From assembly GCA_021785115.1 (NCBI GenBank), contig JAJYGO010000154.1, forward strand, positions 1 through 10,467: 10,467 nucleotides of DNA, given 5' to 3'. This document shows, piece after piece, positions 1-7,195 of the stretch. Both the position numbers and the translations under genes were made by a program. Numbering within the stretch: the first letter of the stretch is position 1; the number at the start of each line of letters is the position of its first letter. The notes beneath the pieces were generated by a model. It saw only the letters and a program-made list of their open reading frames with translations. It was not told where the DNA came from and searched no databases. The DNA comes from Chloroflexota bacterium (GTDB taxonomy: Bacteria > Chloroflexota > Limnocylindria > Limnocylindrales > CSP1-4).

Positions 1-67
1 GGGTCAAGTTCCCGGGCGACACCACCCATGCCCCCGCCAGCAGCCACGGGAGGATCGCCACCAACGG

Positions 68-442
68 GAGCTGACCGATCGGTCCGTGGACGCCACGGTG
101 CAGTCTCCCGGAAGTCGAGCGTGCCTGGCGCGACGCGAAGACCACGCTCGAACCGCGTCCGGTCTACTACGCCGGGAGGACCGCGTCCGCGCGCACGTGC
201 TACGCTGCTAGCTCGCCCTGCCCTTGATCCGTATCGCCGAGTCCGGGACCTGGGAGAGCCGGCGACCGTTGCGCTCCGATCTCGAGAAGCTGCACCTCGG
301 GCGCTTCCGCGGGCCGGCTGGCGAGGTCCGCCAGCGGACCGAGATCACCGGCCGTCAGGCGGCGATCTTCAAGGCGCTCGCCGTGGCCGAGCCCCCGCGC
401 TTCTTCGACCTCGCGCGCGGCGAAGCTGCCGCGTGGGTATGA
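68..442 (+). pseudogene. Degraded C-terminal fragment of an IS1634/IS4-type DDE transposase
   Basis: Conceptual translation recovers the conserved C-terminal part of a transposase, but split over two frames. The frame starting at base 111 gives EVERAWRDAKTTLEPRPVYY, which resembles the catalytic-Glu region of these enzymes (VERxWRDxK...LRPVYH). The reading then continues in another frame from about base 170 with REDRVRAHVLRC, a TAG at 209-211, then LALPLIRIAES. The TAG falls where family members as I recall them have Trp (LCWLALLLIRIAE), consistent with a TGG to TAG change. The same frame continues through LEKLHLGRFRGPAG and FKALAVAEPPRFFDL to a TGA at 440-442. At least one frameshift and one nonsense mutation make it non-functional. 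The N-terminal domain would lie left of the window or is lost; bases 1-67 show nothing clear. Family assignment is from remembered motifs, not a search. Confidence 0.62.
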
Positions 443-1796
443 CCTCCATCAAGCTCCGTCCTGCAGGGGCCGGTCCATAGATACCCGAGTGAGTTCCAGT
501 TGCGGAACCCGGGACGAGGGTTGCCGGCAATCGGGAGGTCAGATGGGTGGAAGCTCGGGAGTCGACGCACCACTGCAAGCCTGCACCGAGCAGGACCCAG
601 AAGAGGATGATCGACGGGTAACTGAAGGGAGTCTGCGTCAGCCCCGCGACGGCGACCAGGACGGCGACCATCCGCAGAGCCTGACGGTGCCTGAATTCGC
701 CGACGGTCAGCGAGGCTCCGATGAGCAACACCATGGTGGTCACATACAGCACGGAGCCCTGAGCGAACGCACGGAACCAACTGCTGTCCACGGCACTGCC
801 GAGGAGGAGTTCCGGAGAGCCCCACGTACCCCAGGGATAGACAGCGTTCAGATCTACCACGGCCGCCCAGTAGTCGAGGCGTCCGGAGAGATTCGGGTCA
901 GCCCCGGGGCCTTGTGTCAGCACCTGGATCATGGCCCCGAAGCGAGCACCCAGCTCCCCCGGGGGACCGAGCACCAACGCCACGGCGATGGCCAGGAGCC
1001 CCGCCAGGCCGAAGTACAGGACGGCCCTGAGGGCGCCGGCGCCCAGACGTCCGCGTGCGACGGACAACGCGCCCCCTGCGACCAGGGCCGCCGCGAGTGC
1101 GACCGACGCCCCGCGCGATTGGCTCAGCAGCAGCGTCACGACGCCAACGACGATTCCGACTCCGCCGAGGCGCCGCGGAAGCATCGACCAGCCAAGGATG
1201 ACCACAATCCCGGCCCACAGGCCGAGCTCATTGGGGTTGAGGTAGAGGCCGCTGCTCCTCGCCTGCACGAACGTGCTCAGGTCCACCAGCGACAAGTCCC
1301 ACTGGTGAAACGGGGTGAACAGCTGCCAGCCAGGCCCGCCAGACAGAAAGACCATCTGGCCCGCGGCGTATGCGAGCTGGAGGACCATGGCGAGGAGGAG
1401 CCATGGCCACCACGAGCGGTCTTCCTCCTCGGAGATCGCCGCGCCCATCACCAGGAAGGAAAAGGCGGTCGTCGCGTCCGCCAGCGACAACAGCGTCCGC
1501 TCCGGGTACTCGTTGAACATGACGCCGAGGACAGGAAGCAAGGCCGTTAGCGCGAGGTATGGCATCACGCCCAGCACGAAGGCAGCGTGCCCGACGAACC
1601 CGAGGCTTCGCCGCCTTCCGTACTGCACGACGGTCGCCAGAGCGGCGAGCGGAGCCAGGACGACCAGGAGCGGCAACGCGCCCCGGCCACCAGTGGAGAC
1701 AGCGATCTGCGCCCTGTCGGCCAGGACCGAGCAGACGAGGACGAACGGGATGATCAGCGTCGATCGCGGCGCGCCCGCCCGATCGACGCTACCCAT
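369..1796 (-). CDS. O-antigen ligase / polysaccharide polymerase (Wzy/WaaL-type membrane protein)
   Basis: This is a polytopic membrane protein of about 475 residues, expected in the cytoplasmic membrane, that would polymerise or ligate lipid-linked repeat units. It has roughly ten or more hydrophobic segments. Motifs typical of the O-antigen ligase/polymerase family are visible: RSSGLYLNPNELG at about 180-192, LLLSQSRGA at 222-230, and a large extracytoplasmic loop with SGRLDYW at 304-310 and GTWGSPE near 323. A last hydrophobic segment (FSYPSIILFWVLLGAGL) lies near 391-407. The start chosen is the ATG at 1796, which overlaps the upstream glycosyltransferase stop by 8 nt (ATGGGTAG). An ATG at 1820 is possible; a start at 1964 would add an Arg/Ser/Pro-rich tail antisense to the upstream gene and is unlikely. 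The last ~23 residues, basic and low-complexity, are antisense to the transposase remnant, so the native C-terminus was probably altered. Polymerase and ligase cannot be told apart from sequence. Confidence 0.85.
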   Translation of the reverse strand: MGSVDRAGAPRSTLIIPFVLVCSVLADRAQIAVSTGGRGALPLLVVLAPLAALATVVQYGRRRSLGFVGHAAFVLGVMPYLALTALLPVLGVMFNEYPERTLLSLADATTAFSFLVMGAAISEEEDRSWWPWLLLAMVLQLAYAAGQMVFLSGGPGWQLFTPFHQWDLSLVDLSTFVQARSSGLYLNPNELGLWAGIVVILGWSMLPRRLGGVGIVVGVVTLLLSQSRGASVALAAALVAGGALSVARGRLGAGALRAVLYFGLAGLLAIAVALVLGPPGELGARFGAMIQVLTQGPGADPNLSGRLDYWAAVVDLNAVYPWGTWGSPELLLGSAVDSSWFRAFAQGSVLYVTTMVLLIGASLTVGEFRHRQALRMVAVLVAVAGLTQTPFSYPSIILFWVLLGAGLQWCVDSRASTHLTSRLPATLVPGSATGTHSGIYGPAPAGRSLMEVIPTRQLRRARGRRSAGARPRRAP

Positions 1797-2898
1797 GGAC
1801 GAGGCCAATGAGGATTGCATGGGTCCGAGCCGCGGACGCATCCCAGGAGTACTTGTCGAGCGCCGCCTCACGGGCACGCTGACCCATCTGCCGGGCCAGC
1901 TCGGGGTCTGAGTCGAGCGTCGAGACGGCAGCGGCGATCGCTGCAGGATCCTCAGGGGGCACAACCAGACCGCAGCCGCTACCGGATACGATGTCAGCCT
2001 GGCCGGGCAGGTCCGTGACGATCACGGGAACTCCGCACGCCATGGCTTCGAAGAGCTTCAGCGGCACCACGCCGGTGCGCGCGAGGTCCCCCGTCGACTT
2101 CGGTGAGACCGCCCCGAGGCTCCTTGCCACGATGCCGGGCACCTCTCGGTGCCGAATGCGACCGAGGTACGTGACTCGCTGGTCGATCTGGGCCTTCGCG
2201 CGAACGAGATCCGCCAGGACGCCGTCTCCGATGACGACGAGCGAGACGGACGCGGGCCACGCTGGGCGATCGAGTGCGTCGATCAAGCAGTCGATGCCCT
2301 GCCAGGTCGCCAGCGTCCCGTGGAAGCTCACGAACTTGGGCGGCAGGACGATCGAGGTGGTCGCCGTCGGAGCAAACAGATCCGTGTCCGCTGCGTTCCG
2401 AACGACGTAGCAGTGTTTCGCCCCGTGCTCTCCGGCTGATCGTGAGAGTTCCGGCGTGACCGCGATGACCGCGGCGCTGATGCGCATCTGCCAGTTCACG
2501 GAAGCCTGGAGCAGCGGAAGCAAGGGACGCACCTGAGGCCAGGACGAGAGCACGTCACTCCCTCCGCCGTTCAGTTCCCAGACCACTGGCACATGCATGA
2601 GCCGGGCCCACAGCACCGCCGGCAGTGATGCGAAGTGCCCGCGCACGTAGAGGATGTCGGGCCGTTCGCGCTGCATCATGAACCGGCATTGCGTGGCAAG
2701 GATGTCCAGCAGGCGCCGGACCGGCCCGCGCACACCGCGGCGTTCGGGCGGGTGCCACAGTCTCGTACGCCAGCCCCGGGATGAAAGGCCCCGAAGGATA
2801 CCCATGACGTGGGTGTAGCTCGCCTGGCCTTCCGCTGGCAGCTCCAGGCACAGGTACCAGAGCGTTCGGTGGTCGGTAGCCTCGGCCGCGTCCTTCAT
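1789..2898 (-). CDS. Glycosyltransferase, GT4-like (GT-B fold)
   Basis: A 369-residue cytosolic or membrane-associated glycosyltransferase that would add one sugar to the growing lipid-linked repeat unit. The C-terminal nucleotide-sugar domain has the usual GT4 landmarks: RNAADTDLF at 167-175, FHGTLATWQGID at 192-203, IGDG at 223-226, and VVPLKLFEAMACGVPVIVTD at about 277-296, with E284 as a conserved acidic residue. The N-terminal acceptor domain begins with LCLELPAEGQASYTHVMGIL, where many family members have a glycine-rich loop. Length is normal for the family. The ATG at 2898 overlaps the stop of the preceding gene (ATGA), and its own TAG overlaps the start of the polymerase/ligase, so it is translated as part of a coupled series. 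Donor and acceptor sugars cannot be predicted. Confidence 0.9.
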   Translation of the reverse strand: MKDAAEATDHRTLWYLCLELPAEGQASYTHVMGILRGLSSRGWRTRLWHPPERRGVRGPVRRLLDILATQCRFMMQRERPDILYVRGHFASLPAVLWARLMHVPVVWELNGGGSDVLSSWPQVRPLLPLLQASVNWQMRISAAVIAVTPELSRSAGEHGAKHCYVVRNAADTDLFAPTATTSIVLPPKFVSFHGTLATWQGIDCLIDALDRPAWPASVSLVVIGDGVLADLVRAKAQIDQRVTYLGRIRHREVPGIVARSLGAVSPKSTGDLARTGVVPLKLFEAMACGVPVIVTDLPGQADIVSGSGCGLVVPPEDPAAIAAAVSTLDSDPELARQMGQRAREAALDKYSWDASAARTHAILIGLVHG

Positions 2899-3845
2899 AT
2901 CCTGGTTCGTACCACCGCCATCAGGTGGGCGACGAGCCTGGCCTCGTTGAACTCCTCCAGCGCATACGAGCGACCAGCGAGGTTGGGAGTCAGCCGACCA
3001 GTGCTATGTGCATCTTCCAGCTCTGCGAGCGCTGCCGCAAGATTCTCGGGGGAAGGGGGCGACACCGTGCGGACGAACGGGACCTCGTGCGTGTAGATGA
3101 CATGGCGTGCGTTGAGCAAGCCCTCGATCACGGTGGCCCCGAACCCATCATGGCGCGGGATCCGCACGACTGCGGTCGCACTCGCATACCGCGCTGCCAT
3201 GTCGTCCACCCAACCGTGCCATCTGACATTGTCCGGCGCCGACGGGGCGGTGTCGCCGCGGCTCCCGACCACATCGAATTGGACGCCGGGCAGGCGGCGA
3301 GCCACCTCGAGGATCGTCGCACCGCCGTAGAAATCGAACCGATCTGTCGGCAGATAGGTCAGGACGCTGAACTCACGGGGCAGCGGCAGGGTCACCGACG
3401 GGGCGCGATACGGCTGCGGGACGTGGGCTGTCGTTGCGTGGAGCCCGACTGACTCGAGCTCGGACACCAGCCAAGGTGCGTCGGCGAGGTGCAGGTCGTC
3501 CCGGGCTGATGCGAAGATGGCCTGTCGAAGAGTCCCGGCGCGGGCCTCCTCGAGCGTATTCAGGACATCCGTGCCGAGCCAATAGTGACAGGGCACCGCC
3601 GCGGGCAGCGCTCGGCGCAACAGGGACCAGTACCGATCAAAGAGCCGACCTCTGGCGGTCGACGCCCCGACACGGTACCCCGTGCGCATGATGACGACCC
3701 CTTCCGAGCGCGGCGGCATCGCGACCAGTCGAACGTAGCCTGCCCGTGGGATGAAGGTGGCTCGCATGTCGCCGGCAGGCGAGTTCAGAGCCTGGACGAC
3801 GCGAGATGCCCAGTACGGCTGCCCGAAGACCAGCACGCTAGTCAT
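2895..3845 (-). CDS. Glycosyltransferase, GT-B fold, polysaccharide locus
   Basis: A 316-residue protein with features of a GT-B glycosyltransferase of surface-polysaccharide loci. The first half contains HYWLGTDV at 87-94, a motif seen in some polysaccharide glycosyltransferases. The second half carries a Rossmann-type donor domain: YLPTDRFDFYGGATILEVA at 164-182, FDVVGS at 190-195, and then RIPRHDGFGATVIEGLLNAR at 228-247. The last motif corresponds to the donor-binding region near the catalytic glutamate (E241). It is shorter than a typical GT4 enzyme (350-400 residues), mostly because the N-terminal domain is compact. The ATG at 3845 overlaps the flippase stop by 8 nt (ATGACTAG), and its TGA overlaps the next ATG by 4 nt. 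Specificity is unknown; it probably acts on the same repeat unit as its downstream neighbour. Confidence 0.82.
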   Translation of the reverse strand: MTSVLVFGQPYWASRVVQALNSPAGDMRATFIPRAGYVRLVAMPPRSEGVVIMRTGYRVGASTARGRLFDRYWSLLRRALPAAVPCHYWLGTDVLNTLEEARAGTLRQAIFASARDDLHLADAPWLVSELESVGLHATTAHVPQPYRAPSVTLPLPREFSVLTYLPTDRFDFYGGATILEVARRLPGVQFDVVGSRGDTAPSAPDNVRWHGWVDDMAARYASATAVVRIPRHDGFGATVIEGLLNARHVIYTHEVPFVRTVSPPSPENLAAALAELEDAHSTGRLTPNLAGRSYALEEFNEARLVAHLMAVVRTRI

Positions 3846-5313
3846 TCGAGCCCGACAGCAGTGCTCTCGGCTCGGGAGAGAGGAACGCCGCGAGGCCGAA
3901 CGCGATCGCCCATCCGATCACGGATGCCAGCAGGACGCCGGTGTGACCCAGCCCGCCCCACCCGACGAGGAGCACGAGGCCCAGGGACGGGATAGTCAAC
4001 GCCGTGATCCGGCCCACGGGTCGAAGCAACTCTCGGAGGCTGACGGACGCCACGCGGAGAAACCTCCACAGGGCCGCGACGTTTTCCAGAACGGCCACCG
4101 CGGACAGGATGACGACCGCAGCGGTCAGCGAATGCAGCAGGGCACCGATCCCGAGCGAGCCGGCTTTCAACGCCAATTCGGCAGTAGTGAACCCTAAGCT
4201 CTCGCGTTCGCGCCGGCCGACGAGCAGGAGGGTGCTGATCGGGCTCGCCACACTCCACAGCAACAGCCACGGGGCCATGATCTGCGCGTAGAGGCCGGCT
4301 TGCACCCACTGCGGGCCGAACAGCCGCTCGAGCAGGGCAGAACCCCCGACCATGACGGTACCGTAGGTGGGTATGGCGAACACGAGCAGGGAGATCGTCA
4401 AGTTGCGAGCCAAATCGTGGAGCTTCTGCGGGTCCGACCGTCTGAACGACGCCTCGCCGAAGAACACCTGGCTGACCGCGGCGGCGACCAGCGATCCTGG
4501 CAGGACCAGCACGCGATAGGCGAGGTAGTACTGGCCTGACGATTGCAGACCGAAGAAGCCCGGGATGAGCAAGAACGGGATTTGCAGCGCCAGCGCGTTC
4601 ACCAACGACGCAGCAGTCATCACCCGGGCGAAACCCCAGCGCTCGCGCGCGGCCCTGCGCAGTGTCCCGAATGAAAGGTGGGTCGACCTCAGACTGGTTG
4701 ACAATGAGCGGAGCAGCTGTTCCATGCCGAAGGCTCTGCCCGCAAGGTCACCCAGAAGGAGTCCAAGTGGCCCGGCGTGAATGACACCGAAGGCCATCTG
4801 GCCCCCTGCTTGCGTCAGCCCGTTGATGGCCCTCATTCGTCCGAGCGCCGGGAACAAGCGAGCGTAGACGGCCCACGAGGACAATGCCTGGGCGACGCTC
4901 GCCACGAGGAGCGCGACAGGGAGGATCCACAGGAGCGGCGCGAGTAACGCCGCTCCCAGGGCCGCCGCCATCTGCGGACCCGCCGCCAGGACGGCGAACC
5001 CCAGACCGATGCTGGCCAGGAAGCCGAGCGCCACACTCAGGATGAGAAGATGCACCGCCTCCACGGGGTCGGCGGCGATTGGAATCGCGAGATCGAACCG
5101 AAGCGACGCCACGGCAAGGAGGACCGAGAGCACGGCTGCATAGATCGACAGGAGCCCGAAATCCTGAGGGTCGTAGAGACGGGCCAGCACTGGGGCGGCC
5201 AAGACGAGGGCTCCCTGGCCGAGCGCCGTGGCTCCGCCCACGACCGCCACGTTTCGGGCGACGCTGCCGAGCCGCAGGCGGGGCCGGCCGCGGGCGAAGA
5301 GCCGTCGCGTCAC
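3838..5313 (-). CDS. Polysaccharide flippase (Wzx-like, MOP/PST family)
   Basis: A 491-residue polytopic protein with about 12-14 hydrophobic segments, matching the polysaccharide transporter branch of the MOP superfamily. It would flip the lipid-linked repeat unit across the cytoplasmic membrane. The N-terminal signature is clear: VARNVAVVGGATALGQGALVL, then LARLYDPQDFGLLSIYAA and ASLRFDLAIPIAADPVEAV, a typical opening of Wzx proteins. The middle part, QIPFLLIPGFFGLQSSGQYYLAYRVL, also matches the family. The start is a GTG at 5313, with only a weak purine stretch (GGAA) about 10 nt upstream. The gene follows the kinase gene after 72 nt and overlaps the downstream glycosyltransferase by 8 nt. 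Substrate is unknown; coupling to a Wzy-type protein four genes into the cluster supports a Wzx/Wzy pathway. Confidence 0.9.
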   Translation of the reverse strand: MTRRLFARGRPRLRLGSVARNVAVVGGATALGQGALVLAAPVLARLYDPQDFGLLSIYAAVLSVLLAVASLRFDLAIPIAADPVEAVHLLILSVALGFLASIGLGFAVLAAGPQMAAALGAALLAPLLWILPVALLVASVAQALSSWAVYARLFPALGRMRAINGLTQAGGQMAFGVIHAGPLGLLLGDLAGRAFGMEQLLRSLSTSLRSTHLSFGTLRRAARERWGFARVMTAASLVNALALQIPFLLIPGFFGLQSSGQYYLAYRVLVLPGSLVAAAVSQVFFGEASFRRSDPQKLHDLARNLTISLLVFAIPTYGTVMVGGSALLERLFGPQWVQAGLYAQIMAPWLLLWSVASPISTLLLVGRRERESLGFTTAELALKAGSLGIGALLHSLTAAVVILSAVAVLENVAALWRFLRVASVSLRELLRPVGRITALTIPSLGLVLLVGWGGLGHTGVLLASVIGWAIAFGLAAFLSPEPRALLSGSND

Positions 5314-5385
5314 GCTGATCGTGTTCCGGCAGAGACCAGCAATCCTCGCGCGGCTTCGCCGGATCGCGACGCTCGACCGGTTGGG

Positions 5386-6972
5386 CTAGACCGTCCGGCT
5401 CGAGTCAGCACTGGCAGCAGCCGGGATCTCGGCAGGGGGCCCGTAGTAGCGGGCGTAGTCCGCATAGGCCGGCGAGGAGAGTCTGTTCAGAACGACCCCA
5501 AACAGGTTCCCCTTGGCCTTCTCGACCGCGTCGGCGGCGCGACGAACCGGGGCTCGGCGGCCACGAGCCGTATCGACCACCAGCAGGGTTCCGTCGAGAA
5601 ACGAGCTCAGGACCGCGGAGTCCGCGAAGACCTCAAGCGGAGGGCTGTCAAACACGAGCAGGTCGAAGTTGGAGGTGAGGGAGGCCACGACGGATTGCAT
5701 CCGCTTCGAACCGAGCACTTCTGCAGGATTCGGCGGCAGCGGCCCAGTGCTCAATACGTAGAGGTTGTCCTGCTCGGTCCTCTGCACGACGGTCTCGAGA
5801 CGTGCGTCGTCGCTCTGGATCAGGGTCGTGAGACCGCGGGTGTTGGGAAGGGCGAAGATCTCGTGCGCACCAGGCTGGCGCAGGTCGGCGTCGACCAGCA
5901 GCACGCGACGACCCCCCTGCGCAAACACCACCGCCAGATTTGCGGCGGTCACGGTCTTGCCCTCGGACGGCAGCGCGCTCGTCACGAGCAGGGTCCGGAT
6001 CGGTCGGTCGAGCGATGCGAACTCCACATTCGCCCGCAGAGTCCGATAGGCCTCCGTGGCCGGCGAGCTGGGGGAACGCACCGTGGCTAACAGCATCGCT
6101 GGACCGCCCTTGCCGGTGTTCATACGGGCGATCGTGCCAAGCGTGGCCAGTCCGACGGTCTCCTGGACCTGGTCCGAGTCTGAGATCGTGTCATCGAGGG
6201 ACTCCTTGACGAACGCGATCGCGGTCATGAACAGGAAAGCGACCATGGCGGCCAGCATGGCGGTGAGGAGCGGACGGGGGGCCACGGGCGCATCCGGCGT
6301 GATGGCCGGCTGCACAACGCTCACGCTGTTGGCGGCATTGCTCGTCGAGGCCGCCAGGAGGGTGGCGTAGGTCGACTGGAGGGTGACCAGACGACCCTGG
6401 AGCGTCTCGAGCGTCGCCTCCTGCGCCGGTGTCAGCGAGGACAGCCTGCTCAGGAGCGTGATCTGGGACTGCGTGTCGGTGATCTCGGCCCGGATGGCCG
6501 CCAGGTCCGCTACCAGGAACTGCTGGACATCCGCCTGCTGGCCCTGACCGGCCGTCGAGGCTGCGATCAGCTCCTCGGAAACCGCGTTTGCGATGGCGGA
6601 CGCGCGGGCAGGATCGCCATCTTGAGCGGTAATCCAGAGGAGGGTGCTGCCGGGCGCTGCCTCGGCGGACACACGTCGCACGAGCTGCTCCGGCGTCTCC
6701 GCGAGGCCCAGTGCTTGAATGACCTTGGCCACGATCGCAGGTGTCGTGGCCAGGCTGGCGTACGTCGAGGACAGGCTCTGCGAAACGAGCAGCTGGTCGT
6801 AGGCGGGATTGACCCCCGAAAGCGACTGGCCGACGACAAGCGTCGCCTTGGCCTCGAAGACCTTCGGCTGGAGGCTCGACAGGTAGTACCCTGCGGCACC
6901 GGCAAGCACAATGCTGGCGACCAGCAGCGGCAACCACGCCCGGACCACCCTGAACTGACGGTGGAGGTCCAC
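5386..6972 (-). CDS. Chain-length regulator fused to BY-type tyrosine kinase (Wzc-like)
   Basis: About 528 residues. It would control polysaccharide chain length by cycles of tyrosine autophosphorylation at the membrane. A Wzz domain is flanked by two membrane helices (about 13-33 and 235-255), the second preceded by a proline-rich PDAPVAPRP stretch. The external loop contains a likely coiled coil (about 145-210). The cytosolic kinase follows: EAYRTLRANVEF at 307-318, Walker A SALPSEGKT at 332-340 (K339), Walker A' VLLVDADLRQP at 357-367, and Walker B LLVFDSPP at 438-445. The C-terminal tyrosine cluster is YADYARYY (Y503, Y506, Y509, Y510), the expected autophosphorylation site. I chose the GTG at 6972 because GGAGGG lies 8 nt upstream and the protein then starts VDLHRQFRVVRAW, like relatives; a TTG at 6975 is the alternative. 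A TTG at 7044 has no ribosome binding site. The fused form resembles Gram-negative Wzc, but also occurs in high-GC monoderms. Confidence 0.9.
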   Translation of the reverse strand: MDLHRQFRVVRAWLPLLVASIVLAGAAGYYLSSLQPKVFEAKATLVVGQSLSGVNPAYDQLLVSQSLSSTYASLATTPAIVAKVIQALGLAETPEQLVRRVSAEAAPGSTLLWITAQDGDPARASAIANAVSEELIAASTAGQGQQADVQQFLVADLAAIRAEITDTQSQITLLSRLSSLTPAQEATLETLQGRLVTLQSTYATLLAASTSNAANSVSVVQPAITPDAPVAPRPLLTAMLAAMVAFLFMTAIAFVKESLDDTISDSDQVQETVGLATLGTIARMNTGKGGPAMLLATVRSPSSPATEAYRTLRANVEFASLDRPIRTLLVTSALPSEGKTVTAANLAVVFAQGGRRVLLVDADLRQPGAHEIFALPNTRGLTTLIQSDDARLETVVQRTEQDNLYVLSTGPLPPNPAEVLGSKRMQSVVASLTSNFDLLVFDSPPLEVFADSAVLSSFLDGTLLVVDTARGRRAPVRRAADAVEKAKGNLFGVVLNRLSSPAYADYARYYGPPAEIPAAASADSSRTV

Positions 6973-6980
6973 CAAGCAGT

Positions 6981-6986
6981 CCCTCC
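6981..6986 (-). promoter_or_regulatory. Ribosome binding site of the BY-kinase gene
   Basis: The minus strand reads GGAGGG here, a strong Shine-Dalgarno match. It lies 8 nt before a GTG (6972) and 5 nt before a TTG (6975). It decides the start of the kinase in favour of one of these, not the TTG at 7044. Confidence 0.7.
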
Positions 6987-7043
6987 GTTTGTCGCGGGCC
7001 TTCAAGCGCAGGGGCGACACGTGATCGCGCGCGCCGACATCCA

Positions 7044-7049
7044 ACTATA
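7044..7049 (-). promoter_or_regulatory. Possible -10 element of the minus-strand polysaccharide operon
   Basis: The minus strand reads TATAGT (5 of 6 matches to TATAAT) in an AT-rich island of otherwise GC-rich DNA, about 70 nt upstream of the kinase start. No good -35 box is seen at the right distance. This would fit an activator-dependent promoter, with the direct repeats at 7073-7109 just upstream. The assignment rests on sequence pattern only. Confidence 0.3.
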
Positions 7050-7072
7050 TGCGACTTCATGCGAGCAGACGA

Positions 7073-7109
7073 GACATTCCCGCGGGCGTTGTGGACATTC
7101 CCGCGGGCG
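7073..7109. repeat. Two 16-bp direct repeats, 21 bp apart, with palindromic cores (candidate operator)
   Basis: GACATTCCCGCGGGCG occurs exactly at 7073-7088 and again at 7094-7109. The centre-to-centre distance is 21 bp, two helical turns, so both copies face the same side of the DNA. Each copy contains the perfect palindrome CCCGCGGG (7079-7086 and 7100-7107). The 8-mer CGCGGGCG recurs a third time at 7116-7123, followed by the inverted repeat GGGCGTCGCCC (7119-7129). The position between divergent genes for the kinase and aminotransferase suggests binding of a regulator that could control both transcription units. No regulator gene is seen in the window. Confidence 0.55.
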
Positions 7110-7180
7110 CGTGAACGCGGGCGTCGCCCCGGCGGGCTCACGGATAGTCGTGCCGTATCATGCTGCTGCCGTACGGAGCC

Positions 7181-7186
7181 AGGGAA
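7181..7186 (+). promoter_or_regulatory. Ribosome binding site of the aminotransferase gene
   Basis: AGGGAA lies 9 nt before the ATG at 7196. An in-frame ATG at 7160 has no comparable site, so the shorter protein is preferred. Confidence 0.55.
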
Positions 7187-7195
7187 AAGATCGCC

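Noticed and set aside
325..340. Perfect hairpin GGTCCG-CCAG-CGGACC as a terminator for the minus-strand operon
   Set aside because: It lies about 30 nt past the ligase stop but has no T-tract on either side, and falls inside the transposase remnant's coding sequence.
489..1550. 353-codon plus-strand frame opposite the polymerase/ligase
   Set aside because: Composition is rich in Gln, Glu, Arg and His with no motif, as expected for the antisense of a membrane protein gene. The minus-strand frame carries all the family motifs.
1797..1964. N-terminal extension of the polymerase/ligase to the start at 1964
   Set aside because: The added residues are Arg/Ser/Pro-rich, antisense-frame-like, and lie fully within the upstream glycosyltransferase gene; the overlapping ATG at 1796 fits the coupling seen elsewhere in the cluster.
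5351..5361. Short hairpin CGGC-TTC-GCCG between kinase and flippase genes
   Set aside because: The stem is only 4 bp with no U-run; it is too weak to call an internal terminator.
5050..6090. 346-codon plus-strand frame opposite the flippase and kinase genes
   Set aside because: It crosses a gene boundary of two well-supported minus-strand genes and shows no recognisable domain.
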